From the NCBI RefSeq assembly GCF_963082655.1, contig NC_081553.1, positions 158,263,441 through 158,327,440 on the forward strand: 64,000 nucleotides of DNA. The letters are read 5' to 3'. A model generated the notes under the pieces. It saw nothing but the letters and a program-made list of their open reading frames with translations, had not been told where the DNA came from and searched no databases. This document shows positions 23,271-33,900 of this stretch, one piece after another (position 1 is the stretch's first letter; every line of letters begins with the position of its first letter). Source of the stretch: Stomoxys calcitrans. Lineage: Eukaryota > Arthropoda > Insecta > Diptera > Muscidae. The translations under genes were made by a program, and so were the position numbers.

Positions 23271-23758
23271 AGCAGCGAAGCGTGTCATGCGATACTTGAA
23301 AAGCACGGCAACTGTAGGTCTCGAGTATAAATTTGATGTGGAGAGTTCAGTTGTTGGATACTGTGATGCTGACTGGGCTGGAAATATAGACGACCGCCAA
23401 TCGACCACTGGATATATATTTATATACCAATCTGCTGCAATATCTTGGTCAACAAAGAAACAAAAGACAGTAGCTCTGTCATCTACCGAGGCGGAGTTCA
23501 TGTCTCTAACAGCTGCTATACAGGAGTCAGTCTGGCTGAAAAGACTTGAAAAGGAAATTAATCCTGATTGCGAAAAGACCATGAAAATATTTTGCGATAA
23601 CAAGGGAGCAATACATGTGGCATTGAACAATAACTATTCCAACAGAACTAAACACGTCGACATAAAAGCAAAATTTATAAGGCAAAAAATTGACGAGGAA
23701 GAAGTTACTTTGGTATACACTCCTACCAATGAAATGTTAGCCGATGTATTTACCAAAT
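23271..23758 (+). pseudogene. Copia RNase H, 3'-truncated
   Basis: After the stop, EAAKRVMRYLKSTATVGLEY leads to YCDADWAGNIDDRQSTTGYI, KKQKTVALSSTEAEFMSL (catalytic E), FCDNKGAIHVALNN and RTKHVDIKAKFIRQKI. It ends at EMLADVFTK. The next bases are family B repeat. The last codons, polypurine tract and 3' LTR are missing. Confidence 0.92.
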
Positions 23759-24145
23759 ACCTTTCATTTGAGTCCCATATTGTCGTGATTGGTCTAAATA
23801 CATGTTTGGTAGGTTTTAGGGTGTGGCGGTCCCCTAGGTACCCCATCCGAAATTTGGACACCAAATTTTTATTTTTAGGGTACTATATGAGAGCACACAA
23901 AATTTCGCTTAAATCGCACCACCCATCTCCGAGGTCTGACGTTTCTGAAAATTAGGGTAAGGGGGAGGGTCCGCCCCCCTTCAGATATCAAAAAATGTAG
24001 TACCCTATTTTCACCACGGAATCATTATGCACCATCTGTGAAAATTTCAAGAAACTCGGTTCAGCCGTTTTTGAGTCTATAAGGAACACACTAACATACA
24101 AACAAACAAACAAACACAAATTGATTTTTATATATAAGATAAGAT
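23759..24145 (+). repeat. Family B, right part with complete tail
   Basis: It resumes at TACCTTTCATTTGAGTCCC, continues with ATTGTCGTGATTGGT and GGTAGGTTTTAGGG, and has the tail CAAAATTTCGCTTAAATCGC, CAGCCGTTTTTGAGTCTATA and ACAAATTGATTTTTATATAT. Compared with uninterrupted copies (37560-37640), about 60 bp of the array are missing across the copia remnant. Confidence 0.85.
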
Positions 24146-24420
24146 TTTTTTGAAAAACTATCCTATAGCGCCTAAAAAATCACTCTTTATTACCAAACAT
24201 TGCATGTGCTTTAGAGATTCAAGCTGTGTTTACTTGCACAGTAGACAATTCATATAAGAAACTCCAACAAATTCCGAATTTTTTTCTTATATGCGTTTTT
24301 TTTTTTTCATATAAGAAACTAGTTTCTTATACAAACACATACAGTTATAATTTTTTTTATCTGAGTAGTGTTCGTATTTCTGCGTACACAACATATGCCC
24401 GCAAGGTTCTAAGTAATGTG
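24146..24420. other. No recognisable feature
   Basis: AT-rich, with three copies of a CATATAAGAAACT-like phrase (24250-24330) and long T-runs. Confidence 0.3.
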
Positions 24421-24668
24421 CAAATGCAAATTTGCCCAAGAACATTCCATTGGGGAACAGGAGCAAACTTGTCCCATATCAAAGAGTATTGTCTGATTCA
24501 AGTTTTGATAAGGGAAAGTTTTTAAATAGGTGCGGTACCAAATGGTACAGTATGTCACAAATGTCGCCAGCATTAGGAAGGGATAACAACCGCTGACATT
24601 TTTTTTATGTTCTCGCCTGGATTCGAACCATAGTGTTCAGCGTCATAGGCGGACATGCTAACCTATGT
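24421..24668 (-). mobile_element. tRNA-derived SINE, head truncated
   Basis: Minus strand. The tail (AATGTTCTTGGGCAAATTTG) and body are diverged. B box is GGTTCGAATCC at about 24620-24630. The A box region is cut: after CATAGGTTAGCATGTCCGCC the sequence changes to the RTE-type LINE at 24669. Confidence 0.8.
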
Positions 24669-25590
24669 GATAAGATAATTGGGTCCTATCAATGCGGCTT
24701 TAGACCTGGCAAATACACCCTAGAACAGATATTCACTCTGCGCCAAATCCTGGAAAAGACCCGAGAAGACAAATCAACACCTACCATCTCTTTGTTGAAT
24801 AGGAAAGAATTGTAAGAATAGGAAAGAATCTTTCGGAACCATTTAATACCAAACGATGATTCAGACCAGGAGACAGCCTATCGTGTGATCTCTTTAATAT
24901 CCTGCTGGAGAAGATTATACGAGATGCAGATGTGAATAGATATGGCACTCTAATCACAAGAGAACACATGCTACTCGCCTATGCCGACGACTTCGACATA
25001 ATAGGTCGGTCACCGGAAGTAGTTACTGCAGCCTTTGAAGGAATTGAAAGAGAATCAGTGAAAATGGGACTGGCGATAAATGGAGATAAGACGAAATGGA
25101 TGGTTTCAACTCCCAAAAAGCCTTGCACAACCGAGCAGATAAAGGAAATGGAGAATGATGGGAGCCACAACTTTGAAATAGTCAGCAACTTTATCTACCT
25201 CGGCTCCGCCGTAACCGAAACGAATGACATCAGTTTTGAGATAAAGTGAAGAATAATACTGACAAACAAATGCTACTTTGGATTTAGTAAGCAGTTTAGA
25301 AACAAGGCCACCTCTCGACAGACGAAGATCACACTGTACAATACACTAATACTAACCGTGTTGTTATGTAATTCTGAAGCATGGGTATTTGTGAAAGCAG
25401 ATGAGGCAGATGGAGTATTTGAGGGATAGATTCTTGGCACAACCTATGGACCAGTTTATGTTAATAGAGAATATAGACGACGTATGAACCACGACGATAG
25501 CATAGTTACACGTATCAAAACACAACGGCTGCGTTGTCTAGGTCATGTTGCAAACACTGTGGTACACGCATACAGGGAAGACCAAAAGCT
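24669..25590 (+). mobile_element. RTE-type LINE C fragment: reverse transcriptase
   Basis: It begins with IIGSYQCGFRPGKYTLEQIF and TLRQILEKTRED (RT finger region). An internal deletion brings FRPGDSLSCDLFNILLEKII next. Motif C is LLAYADDFDIIGRS (YADD about 24977). GIERESVKMGLAINGDKTKW and FIYLGSAVTETND follow, then in another frame NKCYFGFSKQFRNKATSRQT, TLYNTLILTVLLCNSEAWVF and RIKTQRLRCLGHV. This pattern is that of RTE/BovB-group RTs. Stops at 25247 and 25427 inactivate it. LINE B sequence starts near 25590. Confidence 0.78.
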
Positions 25591-27984
25591 CGATTCTGTC
25601 CTCGAGACCTATTACGGTGGGGTATATCCAGAAGACAGAGAATGTATGGACTATGTCTAGTGAGGAAATACTAGAACTACTCGTTGATACACATTTCCCG
25701 GGAAATTCTCCAACGGACAACGTGGCGCCAGAAGAGGTTGTCACTGATATGCATTCGTCGAAGCCATTAGGAAAATTGTGTCTGAACCGAAAATCCATTG
25801 GGCGATAAGAAGTTTCGACTCCTTTAAGTCGCCAGGCCCTGATGATCCATCACCGCTTCAATTACAAGCTGTGTCTGATAGACTGATTCCCTGGCTTAGG
25901 GAGATATACTCTGCTTGTATCAGAATATCATATTTATCTGTGGGATGGAGGGACACGAAGGTCATTTTCATTCCGAAAGCAGGAAAACCCTACCACACGA
26001 AGGCGAAAGATTTTCGTCCTATTAGTATGTCATCCTTTATGTTGAAGACTCTAGAGAGTTTGATAGAAACATATCTTAGGACAAAGATCCCTGGAGATCG
26101 CCTGTCGCGGCAGCAGCATGCATAAAGTAAAGACAAATCCACTGAAGCAGCCCTTCACGACTTAGTCGGCTACATAGGGGGTTCTCTTGCTGTCAAGGAA
26201 TATACAATGGTAGCATTTCTTGGCATTGAAGGTGATTTCAATAATTTAAAACCGACGTCAATCATGAAGGAGTTGGAGTTTCTAGGCATCAACTCTACTG
26301 TAAGAAAGTTTATTAAAAACTTACTTACTAAAAGAAGCATTAAGACAGGCTTGGGATCTGTGTATCTAAAAAAATGGGTCAGCAGAGGAACTCCTCATGG
26401 AGGTGTACTGTCTCCTCTACTTTGGAATATAGCCATTAACAATATATTATTGTCTCTGGAAGAAAAAGGCGTTAAAGTGGTCGCGTATGCTGATGACGTG
26501 GCTATTGCGGTTAGGGGTAAGTTTCCCAGCACCCTAAGAGTGGTGCCGAAAGTGGTCTGGGTATAAATCCGTGCAAGACAGAAGTAGTTCTTTTCAGCAG
26601 GAGATACAAGTTGCCTACAGTGGAACCTGTCTCCTTGGCTGGAGAGAATGTTCCATTTACAGAAAGCGCGAAATACCTGGGTGTTTTGCTGGACAGGAAA
26701 CTGAACTTCAAATCCAACATTTTGGAAAGGGCGAAAAAGGCCACTCTGCCCTATACACCTGCAAGAGAGCAATTGGCAAAAGTTGGGGATTTAGACCTCG
26801 TGTAATGCATTGGGTATATACTGCAGTTGTCAGACCTATTATGCTATATGGTGTTGTGGTCTGGAAGACGGCGCTTCAAAAATCCAACTTCTGCTCAATA
26901 CTTAACCGGATCCAAAGGATAGCTTGTTTGTGCATCACAGCCGCACTGAGGACGATACCATCTGATGCACTGAATTTAATGATACTACCCAAATTGCAGC
27001 GAAAACTGCCGTGATGTTAAGGGAGCTTTCTCATTGGTTATGTGGCGGCTACGGACACTGTGTTATCCTTGATACAATATCCGATGTTCCAGGCAGTGTG
27101 AATTACACTCTACTTGAGCCGCTTTTTGATAAAAATTACTGTACCACTATTCCTGATAGAACCGATTGGAACTACGATATCCTTGGTAACAGACGTTACA
27201 TAGACTTCTACACGGATGGTTCCAAACTAAACGACCAGGTGGGCTTTGGGGTGTACTCTAAAGATCTAGAACTGGTCATATCGAAGAGGTTACCCGATGA
27301 CTGCAGTATGTATCAAGCATAGATCCTTGCAATTAAGGAAGTGGTGGCATGGTTAAGATATAATGTCATTACGACGATTGGCATAAATGTCTTTCAGACA
27401 GGTAGGCATCCATTAAATCCCTGGAGAACGTATTTCTGAACACAAAAACCGCCCTCGACTGTCGCAGATCTCTCATCGAGATGGCTGAACAGTTCAAAAT
27501 ACACCTGTTCTGGGTGCCGGGCCACGGAGATATCCCAGGGAATTCTAAAGCAGACGAGCTTGCTACCTACCTTACACATTCCAAGGCACTGGAATCTGTG
27601 GGTATGTCTCTAGCGACATGTAAGCTAAATTTTCAGGGCCGGGCCGGGCCCGAAGGACAACGAATGACAGATGGTCACAAAGAGGAGGCTGTGAGCATTC
27701 TAAAACTATGTGGCCTCTTCTAGACTTGAAGAGGTCTACTGCTTTGCTGTCATTGGCTAGAACAGACGTCTCAGTCATTGTGTCCGTCATGACAGGTCAC
27801 TGTCTAATCGAAAACATGCTGACAGACTGAAGGTTGCCAGCAACGACTTTTGTGGAAGCTGTAGAACACCTACTGTGTGTGTGTCCCGCACGAGCAGTTA
27901 GAAGGAGTTCCACTTTAGGTTCCCATTTCTTTGAGAATCTGTCTGATTTAGCGGATATGAACATTCGTAAGTTATTGGGATTTT
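25590..27984 (+). mobile_element. LINE B (LOA-like), ORF2 from linker to C-terminus, dead copy
   Basis: The linker has SSEEILELLVDTHFPGNSP. RT has KSPGPDD, WRDTKVIFIPKAGKP, FRPISMSSFMLKTLESLIE, then motif A VAFLGIEGDFNNL (the usual FLDIEGAF has D where this has G) and the block RGTPHGGVLSPLLWN. Motif C is VAYADDVAIAV (YADD 26486-26497), then KYLGVLLDRKLNFKSNI and AVVRPIMLYGVVVW. RNase H runs from RRYIDFYTDGSKLNDQVGFG to MYQA; then a TAG (27320) and a frameshift at GTCTTTCAGACAGG (about 27390). WVPGHGDIPGNSKADELA follows. The C-terminal part is cut into by a SINE at about 27985. Several stops and shifts are present. Confidence 0.9.
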
Positions 27985-28145
27985 TTGGAGAGAAGTTCTT
28001 TTTGCATTGCTGCCTGCAATTTTAGTTCCTCACAAATTTCGCCAGCATTAGGAGGGGATAACCACCACTGAAAAATTTTCTAATGTTCTCGCCAGGATTC
28101 GAACCCAGGCGTTCAGCGTCATAGGCTTATACACTAACCTCCCTG
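27985..28145 (-). mobile_element. tRNA-derived SINE, partial
   Basis: Minus strand. B box GGTTCGAATCC at about 28095-28105 and CCGCCTATGACGCTGAAC-like head remains are clear; the head is degraded past CCTATGACGCTGAACG. The tail half is missing. It abuts the truncated LINE B end. Confidence 0.75.
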
Positions 28146-28383
28146 CTTTCTGCTCAGTCAAAAAAGGAGAAAATAAATGTGCGAAGATGTGTGCTCACCA
28201 CTTGTAGAGACACAATTGCAATTATTTGCAATCTAGAATTTAGAATTTATTGAATGCCTGGACAGCATTACATAAAATCTTATAATTACAGTACAGGCTG
28301 AATTATCAGAATTACCTAGTTTACATATGTGTATAATTAAATTTAAATTATTTTATTAATAATAATAATTATAATTTTAAATG
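28146..28383. other. No recognisable feature
   Basis: AT-rich spacer between two SINE copies, with a run of ATTTAAATTATTTTATTAAT. Nothing else seen. Confidence 0.3.
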
Positions 28384-28665
28384 GAGTCCACCGTAGCATG
28401 TCCACTTATGACGCTGAACGCCTATGTTCGAATCCTGACGAGACCATCAGAAAAAATTTTTCAGCGGTGGCTTTCCCCTCTTAATGCTGGCAACATTTGT
28501 GCGGTAATATGCCATGTAAAACTTCTCTCTCCAAAGAGGTATCGCACTGTGGCACGCCGTTTCGACTCGGCTATAAAAAGTAGGCCCCTTATCATTGAGC
28601 TTAAACTTAAATCGGACTGCACTCATTGACAGGGAGAATTTGCTCCTAAATTTACAATTTGCAAT
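28384..28665 (+). mobile_element. tRNA-derived SINE, A box deleted
   Basis: It starts GAGTCCACCGTAGCATGTCC: 14 bases covering the A box core (GCGCAGAGGTTA) are missing. The B box is changed to TGTTCGAATCC (28425-28435). The body with CTCGGCTATAAAAAGTAGGC and the tail up to GACAGGGAGAATTTGC are present. Confidence 0.8.
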
Positions 28666-28689
28666 TATAATTTTAAATACAAAAAAAAA

Positions 28690-29270
28690 AATGAAGTAAA
28701 ACAATATAATAAAGAAATTTGAAAATAAAATTTAAAAAGGGAAGGAATTTATTGTGCTAGAAATATTTACAAGTTATTTAGTTATTAACAAAAGTGAGAA
28801 GTTTAATTTTAAAAGTAAACACATCGCTGATGATCTGTATTTCATATGAAAGAGTATTCCAAAGACGTATAGAGTTTATATAAAACTGCCACTCAGATGT
28901 CAAGCTAAGTCGTTTAAAGGAATAAGCTTTCTCCCTCTTTTGGATCTGGCTAATTTTAATCTTTCGTAGAGATATTGGGTTTTCGTTTTGCAATAATCCT
29001 ATGCAGGAATATTAGATATCTAATTCGGAGAAGAATATTATAACCAACCATATAAAGAGCACTTCCAAGATGAGAAATATGCTGAGTTCTCCTCAGTCCA
29101 TAGACATCGTGCAAAATGTTGTTAAACGATACGTTTATTTTTCGCTGGTTTGATGAGTCGCAATTAGCGAAGAGCTCACATTCATATATCAAACCGGGAA
29201 CCAGGAAGGTTTTCGCTAAAAGGGCTTGGGTTTCAGTTGGAGTGAAGGAGTGTGTGGCCCACAATTCACG
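28690..29270 (-). mobile_element. LINE ORF2 C-terminus with 3' UTR (Jockey/CR1-like)
   Basis: Minus strand. THSFTPTETQALLAKTFLVP, GLIYECELFANCDSSNQRK, NNILHDVYGLRRTQHIS and LLRIRYLIFLHRIIAKR match the post-RT domain found in many Jockey/CR1-type LINEs. A frameshift near 28985 separates it from SLTSEWQFYINSIRLWNTL and a stop at about 28778. An AT-rich 3' UTR follows. It is 5'-truncated, which is typical of LINE copies. Confidence 0.7.
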
Positions 29271-29324
29271 CGGTTTCGCATTTATAAAATAGTGTGAATA
29301 TTTTAGCCCAACACTGGTTTTTAC

Positions 29325-29550
29325 GCTGAAATACTCATACTTTCTCTAGTAGGAGAGACACAACAAAAAGGGTCCTTTTATCGTTGGCGAAGTTGCTAAA
29401 AGGTTAACAATAAACAAAGTTTGTTGCGAACGATAATGCATTGTTTATGGCATACGTTTGATATGTTGAAAAGAAACGTTACATAGTTACAATAAAAACT
29501 TTGTAATAAAAGTATTTTGTTTGTCGTAAAAGTGTCCCTAACCTTTTATT
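29325..29550 (+). repeat. Dispersed repeat G
   Basis: It shares AAATACTCATACTTTCT, CTAGTAGGAGAGACACAA, AACAATAAACAAAGTTTGTT, ACGTTTGATATGTTGAA and GAAACGTTACATAGTTACAA with the other two copies. The GGTCCGGTA-containing stretch is lost here. Confidence 0.65.
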
Positions 29551-29574
29551 TTTTTACGTGTACCTCATTGTACA

Positions 29575-31010
29575 TTGTAGATTTAACTTCCGAAACCGGG
29601 CCATAGCCTGGATTCAGAATTGCCACCACTGTTACGTTAGCCTCGTCCTCTGAATCCACCAGTCCGAATCACAAAGTTCGTTCCCATGGCAGCCGGTTGT
29701 ACGTACCGGATTGACCCGATGGATTTCTTCATCGGCAAGGGCTGCCGTCTTAGTGTATAACTCACTGCTACAACAACAACAACAACAAAATTCGTTCAAT
29801 CTAGTCATGATGAGTTTCCTTGCGCATCTAGGGGCAGTTGAGAAAGTTTGAACCACTCTTCCTCAGGGCACTGGACTCTTGCGGTGTGGACGATTCCTTC
29901 TCAGATGCTTTACTAGCTGCTGTCTTTGAATTACCTATTGAGTTCCGTTCTTCCCCTTTGGCGCACACCTAAAGCCAATCCAACCGGTCAGGGCTTGTCG
30001 GGTCTCTCTCGTAAGTCTTCCCTTCCTGTTTTGACTTTAGAGATGTGGTCGATAGTTCATCAGACAAGTGCTCAGCAATAACTGCTGAGTCGTCTCCTGA
30101 TTCCCTAATCCCACCGCTTTCTATTCTGTGAGACAATCAGAGTTAAGTACGAAAACTGCATGTCTCCGATCGCCATCAGACTCATCCAATTTACAGACTT
30201 AGGATCTGAGGAAATCCTTGGTATCCAAACATGAGCCGTTGGTCGCAAAGGAATATCTCCCTTCTTGACTAAATCCAGTGCTGCGCCTGGCCACATCTCG
30301 CCAATCTTTCTAAAGGCGAAATAATACATTTCAACTAAGCGTTGATCCCCGAAGGCAATTAGTTTGCATCGATCCCGATACCTGCCTGCATCGTCACAAA
30401 CTGGTGGAAGCCCGGGCAATTCCGGAATGACATCGGAGTAAACAGATGACAGTCCATTGACTATCTCACTTCCATTGTTCCAAGGTATGCAGCCCTGTTC
30501 TTCTCCCTTGTCGACAACTGTCATAATCAAACTGTCCTTGCGACATAAGCAAAGGTTCTTGGACACATCTTACTATTGTTCGCCTTAGTTCATTTAGGCA
30601 TGGAATGCTCTCCAGGTGAAGGCAGACTTTTGCCTGACTGTGGTGCCGTTTCCAAATCTTTGGCGTAACCCGCGTTGCGAATCTTAATAAACCTGAAAAC
30701 GATGCGCCTTTTATTATTCCAACCTGTAAAAGAGCGCATTGGTTTGCCGGGGAAGACCGATGGCCTAGGCAAGTTATAGGCATGAGTTCGGCCTTGTCCT
30801 TAAAACTCGAACCATGTATATTCGTCAGAAGCCCCTGTTGACCAGTCGTTTGTCGGCAAGTAAAGCCAGGAGCCGATGCACCACCACAGCTGTTGGGTCT
30901 TTGGAGTCCATTCTACGCCTATACATGGGCTCTAGATCTGCCGCTTCATTGAAAACACGCAGAATATCATCTGCTTAATAGATAAAACTATCGTAGATGT
31001 CCTTGAGTGA
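29575..31010 (-). mobile_element. LINE B ORF1 (gag-like) region with DUF4780-type domain
   Basis: Minus strand. The central frame at 30105-30566 includes LPGLPPVCDDAGRYRDRCKL, AFRKIGEMWPGAALDLV and IPLRPTAHVWIPRISSDP. This follows the pattern of the DUF4780 domain found in insect LINE ORF1 proteins. Downstream, 29580-29860 encodes the acidic ORF1 tail also seen at 35030-35535 and before the endonuclease at 57800. A (CAA)n stretch sits at 29766-29788. Upstream frames (30466-30783) continue the same protein with shifts. ORF1 would bind element RNA. No ORF2 follows in this copy. Confidence 0.7.
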
Positions 31011-31059
31011 CTTAAATTTTTTCCGAAAAATAATTACTTAAAAGAGTTACAGAATATTC

Positions 31060-31520
31060 TTGTGGAACGAAATAACAATACCTTCACTCCACTCTAAAGT
31101 TCAAACAACTGAGCCACACTTAGCACAGATATTGGAAGTTATAACAAATGAACTCCTTGCAAATTTACTGCCAAACCCGATAACAATTGCGTTTCTAGGG
31201 GCTCAAGAAATCAAACCCAAGCATCAGTTGATATGGGAGATACCATATCTATATATTATCCACGCGAAAACATCAGAAAAAATTTCCGCGGCTTTCATCC
31301 TTTGCTTGTCGGGCATATGTGCTAGTGTGCGTAATGTTTCCAAGCCCATGTGCCTCACGCACACAAATATGTATAGTAGTGTGTGTGCATTTGCCCGCCA
31401 CAGGTTTATATCTTTAATACAGGCCGAGATACAGACCACCGTTTGCAGAAATTTGAAAAAATGGGTTGCATTCCAACCCATCGATAAACATTTTGATACA
31501 GCTCCTATATAAGGGTACAT
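31060..31520. repeat. Family D-like relic
   Basis: Phrases TTAGCACAGATATTGGAAGT, CGATAACAATTGCGTTTCTA, GGGGCTCAAGAAATC and TTGATATGGGAGATACCATA match family D modules (compare 54730-54830). The 150-residue open frame over 31060-31512 is therefore a repeat artefact. The right half (31300-31500) matches nothing I know. Confidence 0.5.
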
Positions 31521-32054
31521 TTCGCAAATAGAGATTTTTACACTGAGTGTCTAGAGGGAATTTAGAGTTTATAGAATCTGCGTTGGGAAATGATTTATAC
31601 ATCGTTCGAAAGGTATGAAAATATCCTTTAAAATAGAGTCCTTTAAAATGAACTCTTATGTTTCCAGTTACTTAAAATCCGATAGAATAGAGAGATTACC
31701 ATGGTTCTGTCATGGGCGTGAAAAAAGTGTTCAAATGTGTTAGTGTGCCCACCACTGGTACGCAGGTATTATTGAATAAAAGATTTTTTAGGAGCAGAAC
31801 TTCGAACAAAACTTTGAGAGCGAAGCTTGCAATATATACATGTAAGGCAATGAGGTTAGCGAATTTATAAATTGGGACATAACGGAAGTCCTTTCCACTT
31901 TTAAGGGTGTTTCTTTTAGACGTGTGGTTATAAGTCTGGCTACACTTTTTACAGATTTGATCTTTTCGGCTGTTGTCACTTTGTTTATGCTCAGTTCGGG
32001 TTGCCATTACATAATGAATAGAATGAGCTTAAAAGCCGCAAAATGTGGTCGAAA
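31521..32054 (-). other. Unassigned stretch with a 103-codon open frame
   Basis: The minus-strand frame at 31696-32007 starts MATRTEHKQSDNSRKDQICK and has CKKCSQTYNH near its N-terminus, then a hydrophobic C-terminal half. I recognise no family. The lysine-rich start and aliphatic end differ from the transposon frames around it. It may be chance or a gene relic; a family C copy begins immediately beyond it. Confidence 0.25.
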
Positions 32055-32985
32055 ACTGGCCTATTGAAATTGAAAAAAATCGGTTCTGATTTGGATATAG
32101 CTACCATATATATGTTCGTCCGATTTGCAGTAATACTGCAATAAAATGGTCATTTGTTAACCGATTTTCTCGCAATTTGGCAGGAAGGATTTTCTTATGA
32201 CTCCTGACATTACAGGTAATTTTCATTAAAATCGGTTCACATTTGGATATAGCTCACATATATATGTTCTTCTGATTAGCAGTAATATTGCAATAATATG
32301 GTCATTTGTTACCTGATTCTCTAGAAATTTGGCAGGAAGGATTTTCAAATGACGCTCGACATTACTGGTGATTTTTAGGTATATCGGTTCAGATTTAGAT
32401 ATATCTCTCATAGATATATATATATCGCCCGATTTCCACTCCTAGAGTCTCAGCAAAGGCATTTATTGACCCATCTTGCCAAAAAAATACTTGCAAAACG
32501 CTTTCTTCGACGACTGCCACAGTATCTGAGAAGCTTGCTGAAATCGGTTCAGATTTAGGTATAGCTAAATTTTGCAGGAAGGATTTTCTTATGACTCTCA
32601 ATATTACTGGCGAATTTCATAAAAATCGGCCCAGATTTGGATATAGCTGTCATATATGTATATAGATTTTCACTCCAAGAGCCACTGCAAGCGCATTGTT
32701 TGACCAATCTTGCACAACGTTTTACTCGCCGACTACCACATTATCTGAGAAGTTAGCTTGAAATAGGTTCAGAATTAAATATAGCTCCCATATATATGTT
32801 CGTCAGATTTTGGGTAATTTGCAATAATGTTGCCATTTGTCAACCGTAGTTATTACAGTTTGAACATATTTGCTAGCCGAGGTCCATCAAAATTGGTTCA
32901 GAATTGGATATAGTTCCCACATTGTATTTATAGGTTAGGTGTAGGGTATTATACAGTCGGCACCGCCCGACTTTTGCCCTTCTAA
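32055..32985 (+). repeat. Family C repeat, 5'-truncated
   Basis: It starts inside a module (TTGAAATTGAAAAAAATCGG), carries about two modules of 305 bp, and has the complete right end: GGTGTAGGGTATTATACAG, then the hairpin AGTCGGCACCGCCCGACT (about 32954-32971). Confidence 0.8.
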
Positions 32986-33106
32986 GACGCATGTCTTAGA
33001 AAACTCACGTCAAAAAAAAAAAAAATATTTCTTAAACACAAAAACTTCAACATATATCCTTATTTAGTAAAGAAATTAAATAAAATCATTAAGTTTCAGT
33101 GCGTTT

Positions 33107-33112
33107 TTTATT
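33107..33112 (-). terminator. Poly(A) signal of the Rieske oxygenase gene
   Basis: AATAAA on the minus strand, 71 bases after the stop codon at 33183. A second AATAAA lies at 33145-33150. T/GT-rich sequence follows downstream. Confidence 0.6.
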
Positions 33113-33182
33113 AGCATAAACTATTAATGTAATACATGTACATATTTATTTATTTACAATCAAAAAACTATTAGAAATATAA

Positions 33183-33344
33183 TTACCATTCCAAGCATTC
33201 TTTGGCTTCATAAAATGTTCGGCTGTTTTCCGAATAAAATTGCTGATACCAGTTCCTAAACGCAAGTATTGAACTATCTTCTTTAACAAGCTGCGGTCTT
33301 TTGCGAAATATTTTATGATTCCACATAGCAATATCTCGTTCAAA
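33183..33344 (-). CDS. nvd: Neverland-type Rieske oxygenase, last coding exon
   Basis: Minus-strand exon of exactly 54 codons including the stop, in phase 0. It encodes FERDIAMWNHKIFRKRP, LVKEDSSILAF, RNWYQQFYSENS and ends CLEW. The WNHK...KED...WYQQFY pattern is that of the C-terminus of Neverland/DAF-36 and related KshA-type Rieske oxygenases. Neverland converts cholesterol to 7-dehydrocholesterol at the start of ecdysteroid synthesis in the prothoracic gland. The acceptor is CATTTTCAG (33345-33353) preceded by the pyrimidine-rich CTTTCATTTGTTT. There are no stops or shifts, unlike the surrounding transposons, so the exon looks functional. It joins in frame to 51340-51510. The family name rests on remembered motifs, not a search. 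Other Rieske oxygenases are the alternative. Confidence 0.78.
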   Translation of the reverse strand, partial: FERDIAMWNHKIFRKRPQLVKEDSSILAFRNWYQQFYSENSRTFYEAKECLEW

Positions 33345-33399
33345 CTGAAAATGAAACAAATGAAAGCGAATTACTGGTGTGTCATATATACGCTGCTGT

Positions 33400-33900
33400 G
33401 GGCAAAAAATAGTACGTTTTTAATTTAAATTTCGCGAACCACGAACCAAGTCCAGGACGGCAATTAACAAAGGAATTGGTGTTCGAGAATCGACTATTAA
33501 CAGTCATAGACCTTACTTATATCGTTGGAATATCAGAGGGTGTAGTGAAAACCAGTTTGAATGATCATTCGGGCAAATGAAAGGCACCATCACGATTGGT
33601 TCCAAAATCATTAAATTTTTGAAACACCGTCGCATACCGCATTGATTCTTCGTGAACATTTCGCCAAAAATTCAACCAATGTCGTTCCACAACCACCGTA
33701 TTCGCCTGATTTAGCTTCGTTTGACTTCGGGCTGTTCAACAAAGACTGTTTTGAAGGAATTGAAGATATTAAACGTGAATAGCTACACGCATTGAAGGCT
33801 ATTGTGGAAATTGACTTTAACAAGTGGACGGCAATTGGAAAAAACATTGGCATAAGTGTATTGCAGTCGGGGGGAATACTTTGAGGGTGACGAAATAAGA
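33400..33900 (+). mobile_element. Mariner transposase, internally deleted
   Basis: The N-terminal part reads RLLTVIDLTYIVGISEGVVK then TSLNDH and RLVPKSLNF, as in mariner helix-turn-helix and linker regions (WVPRSL motif). A deletion joins it to TPSHTALILREHFAKN and VVPQPPYSPDLASFDF, which holds the third catalytic aspartate context of the D,D34D family. The ending KCIAV..GEYFEGDEI is in another frame near 33850-33895. The segment with the first catalytic aspartate is missing. It lies in the giant intron about 55 bp from the last exon. Confidence 0.8.

Noticed and set aside
31060..31512. 150-codon open frame
   Set aside because: Its first half is family D repeat sequence in a frame not kept in other copies; no domain.
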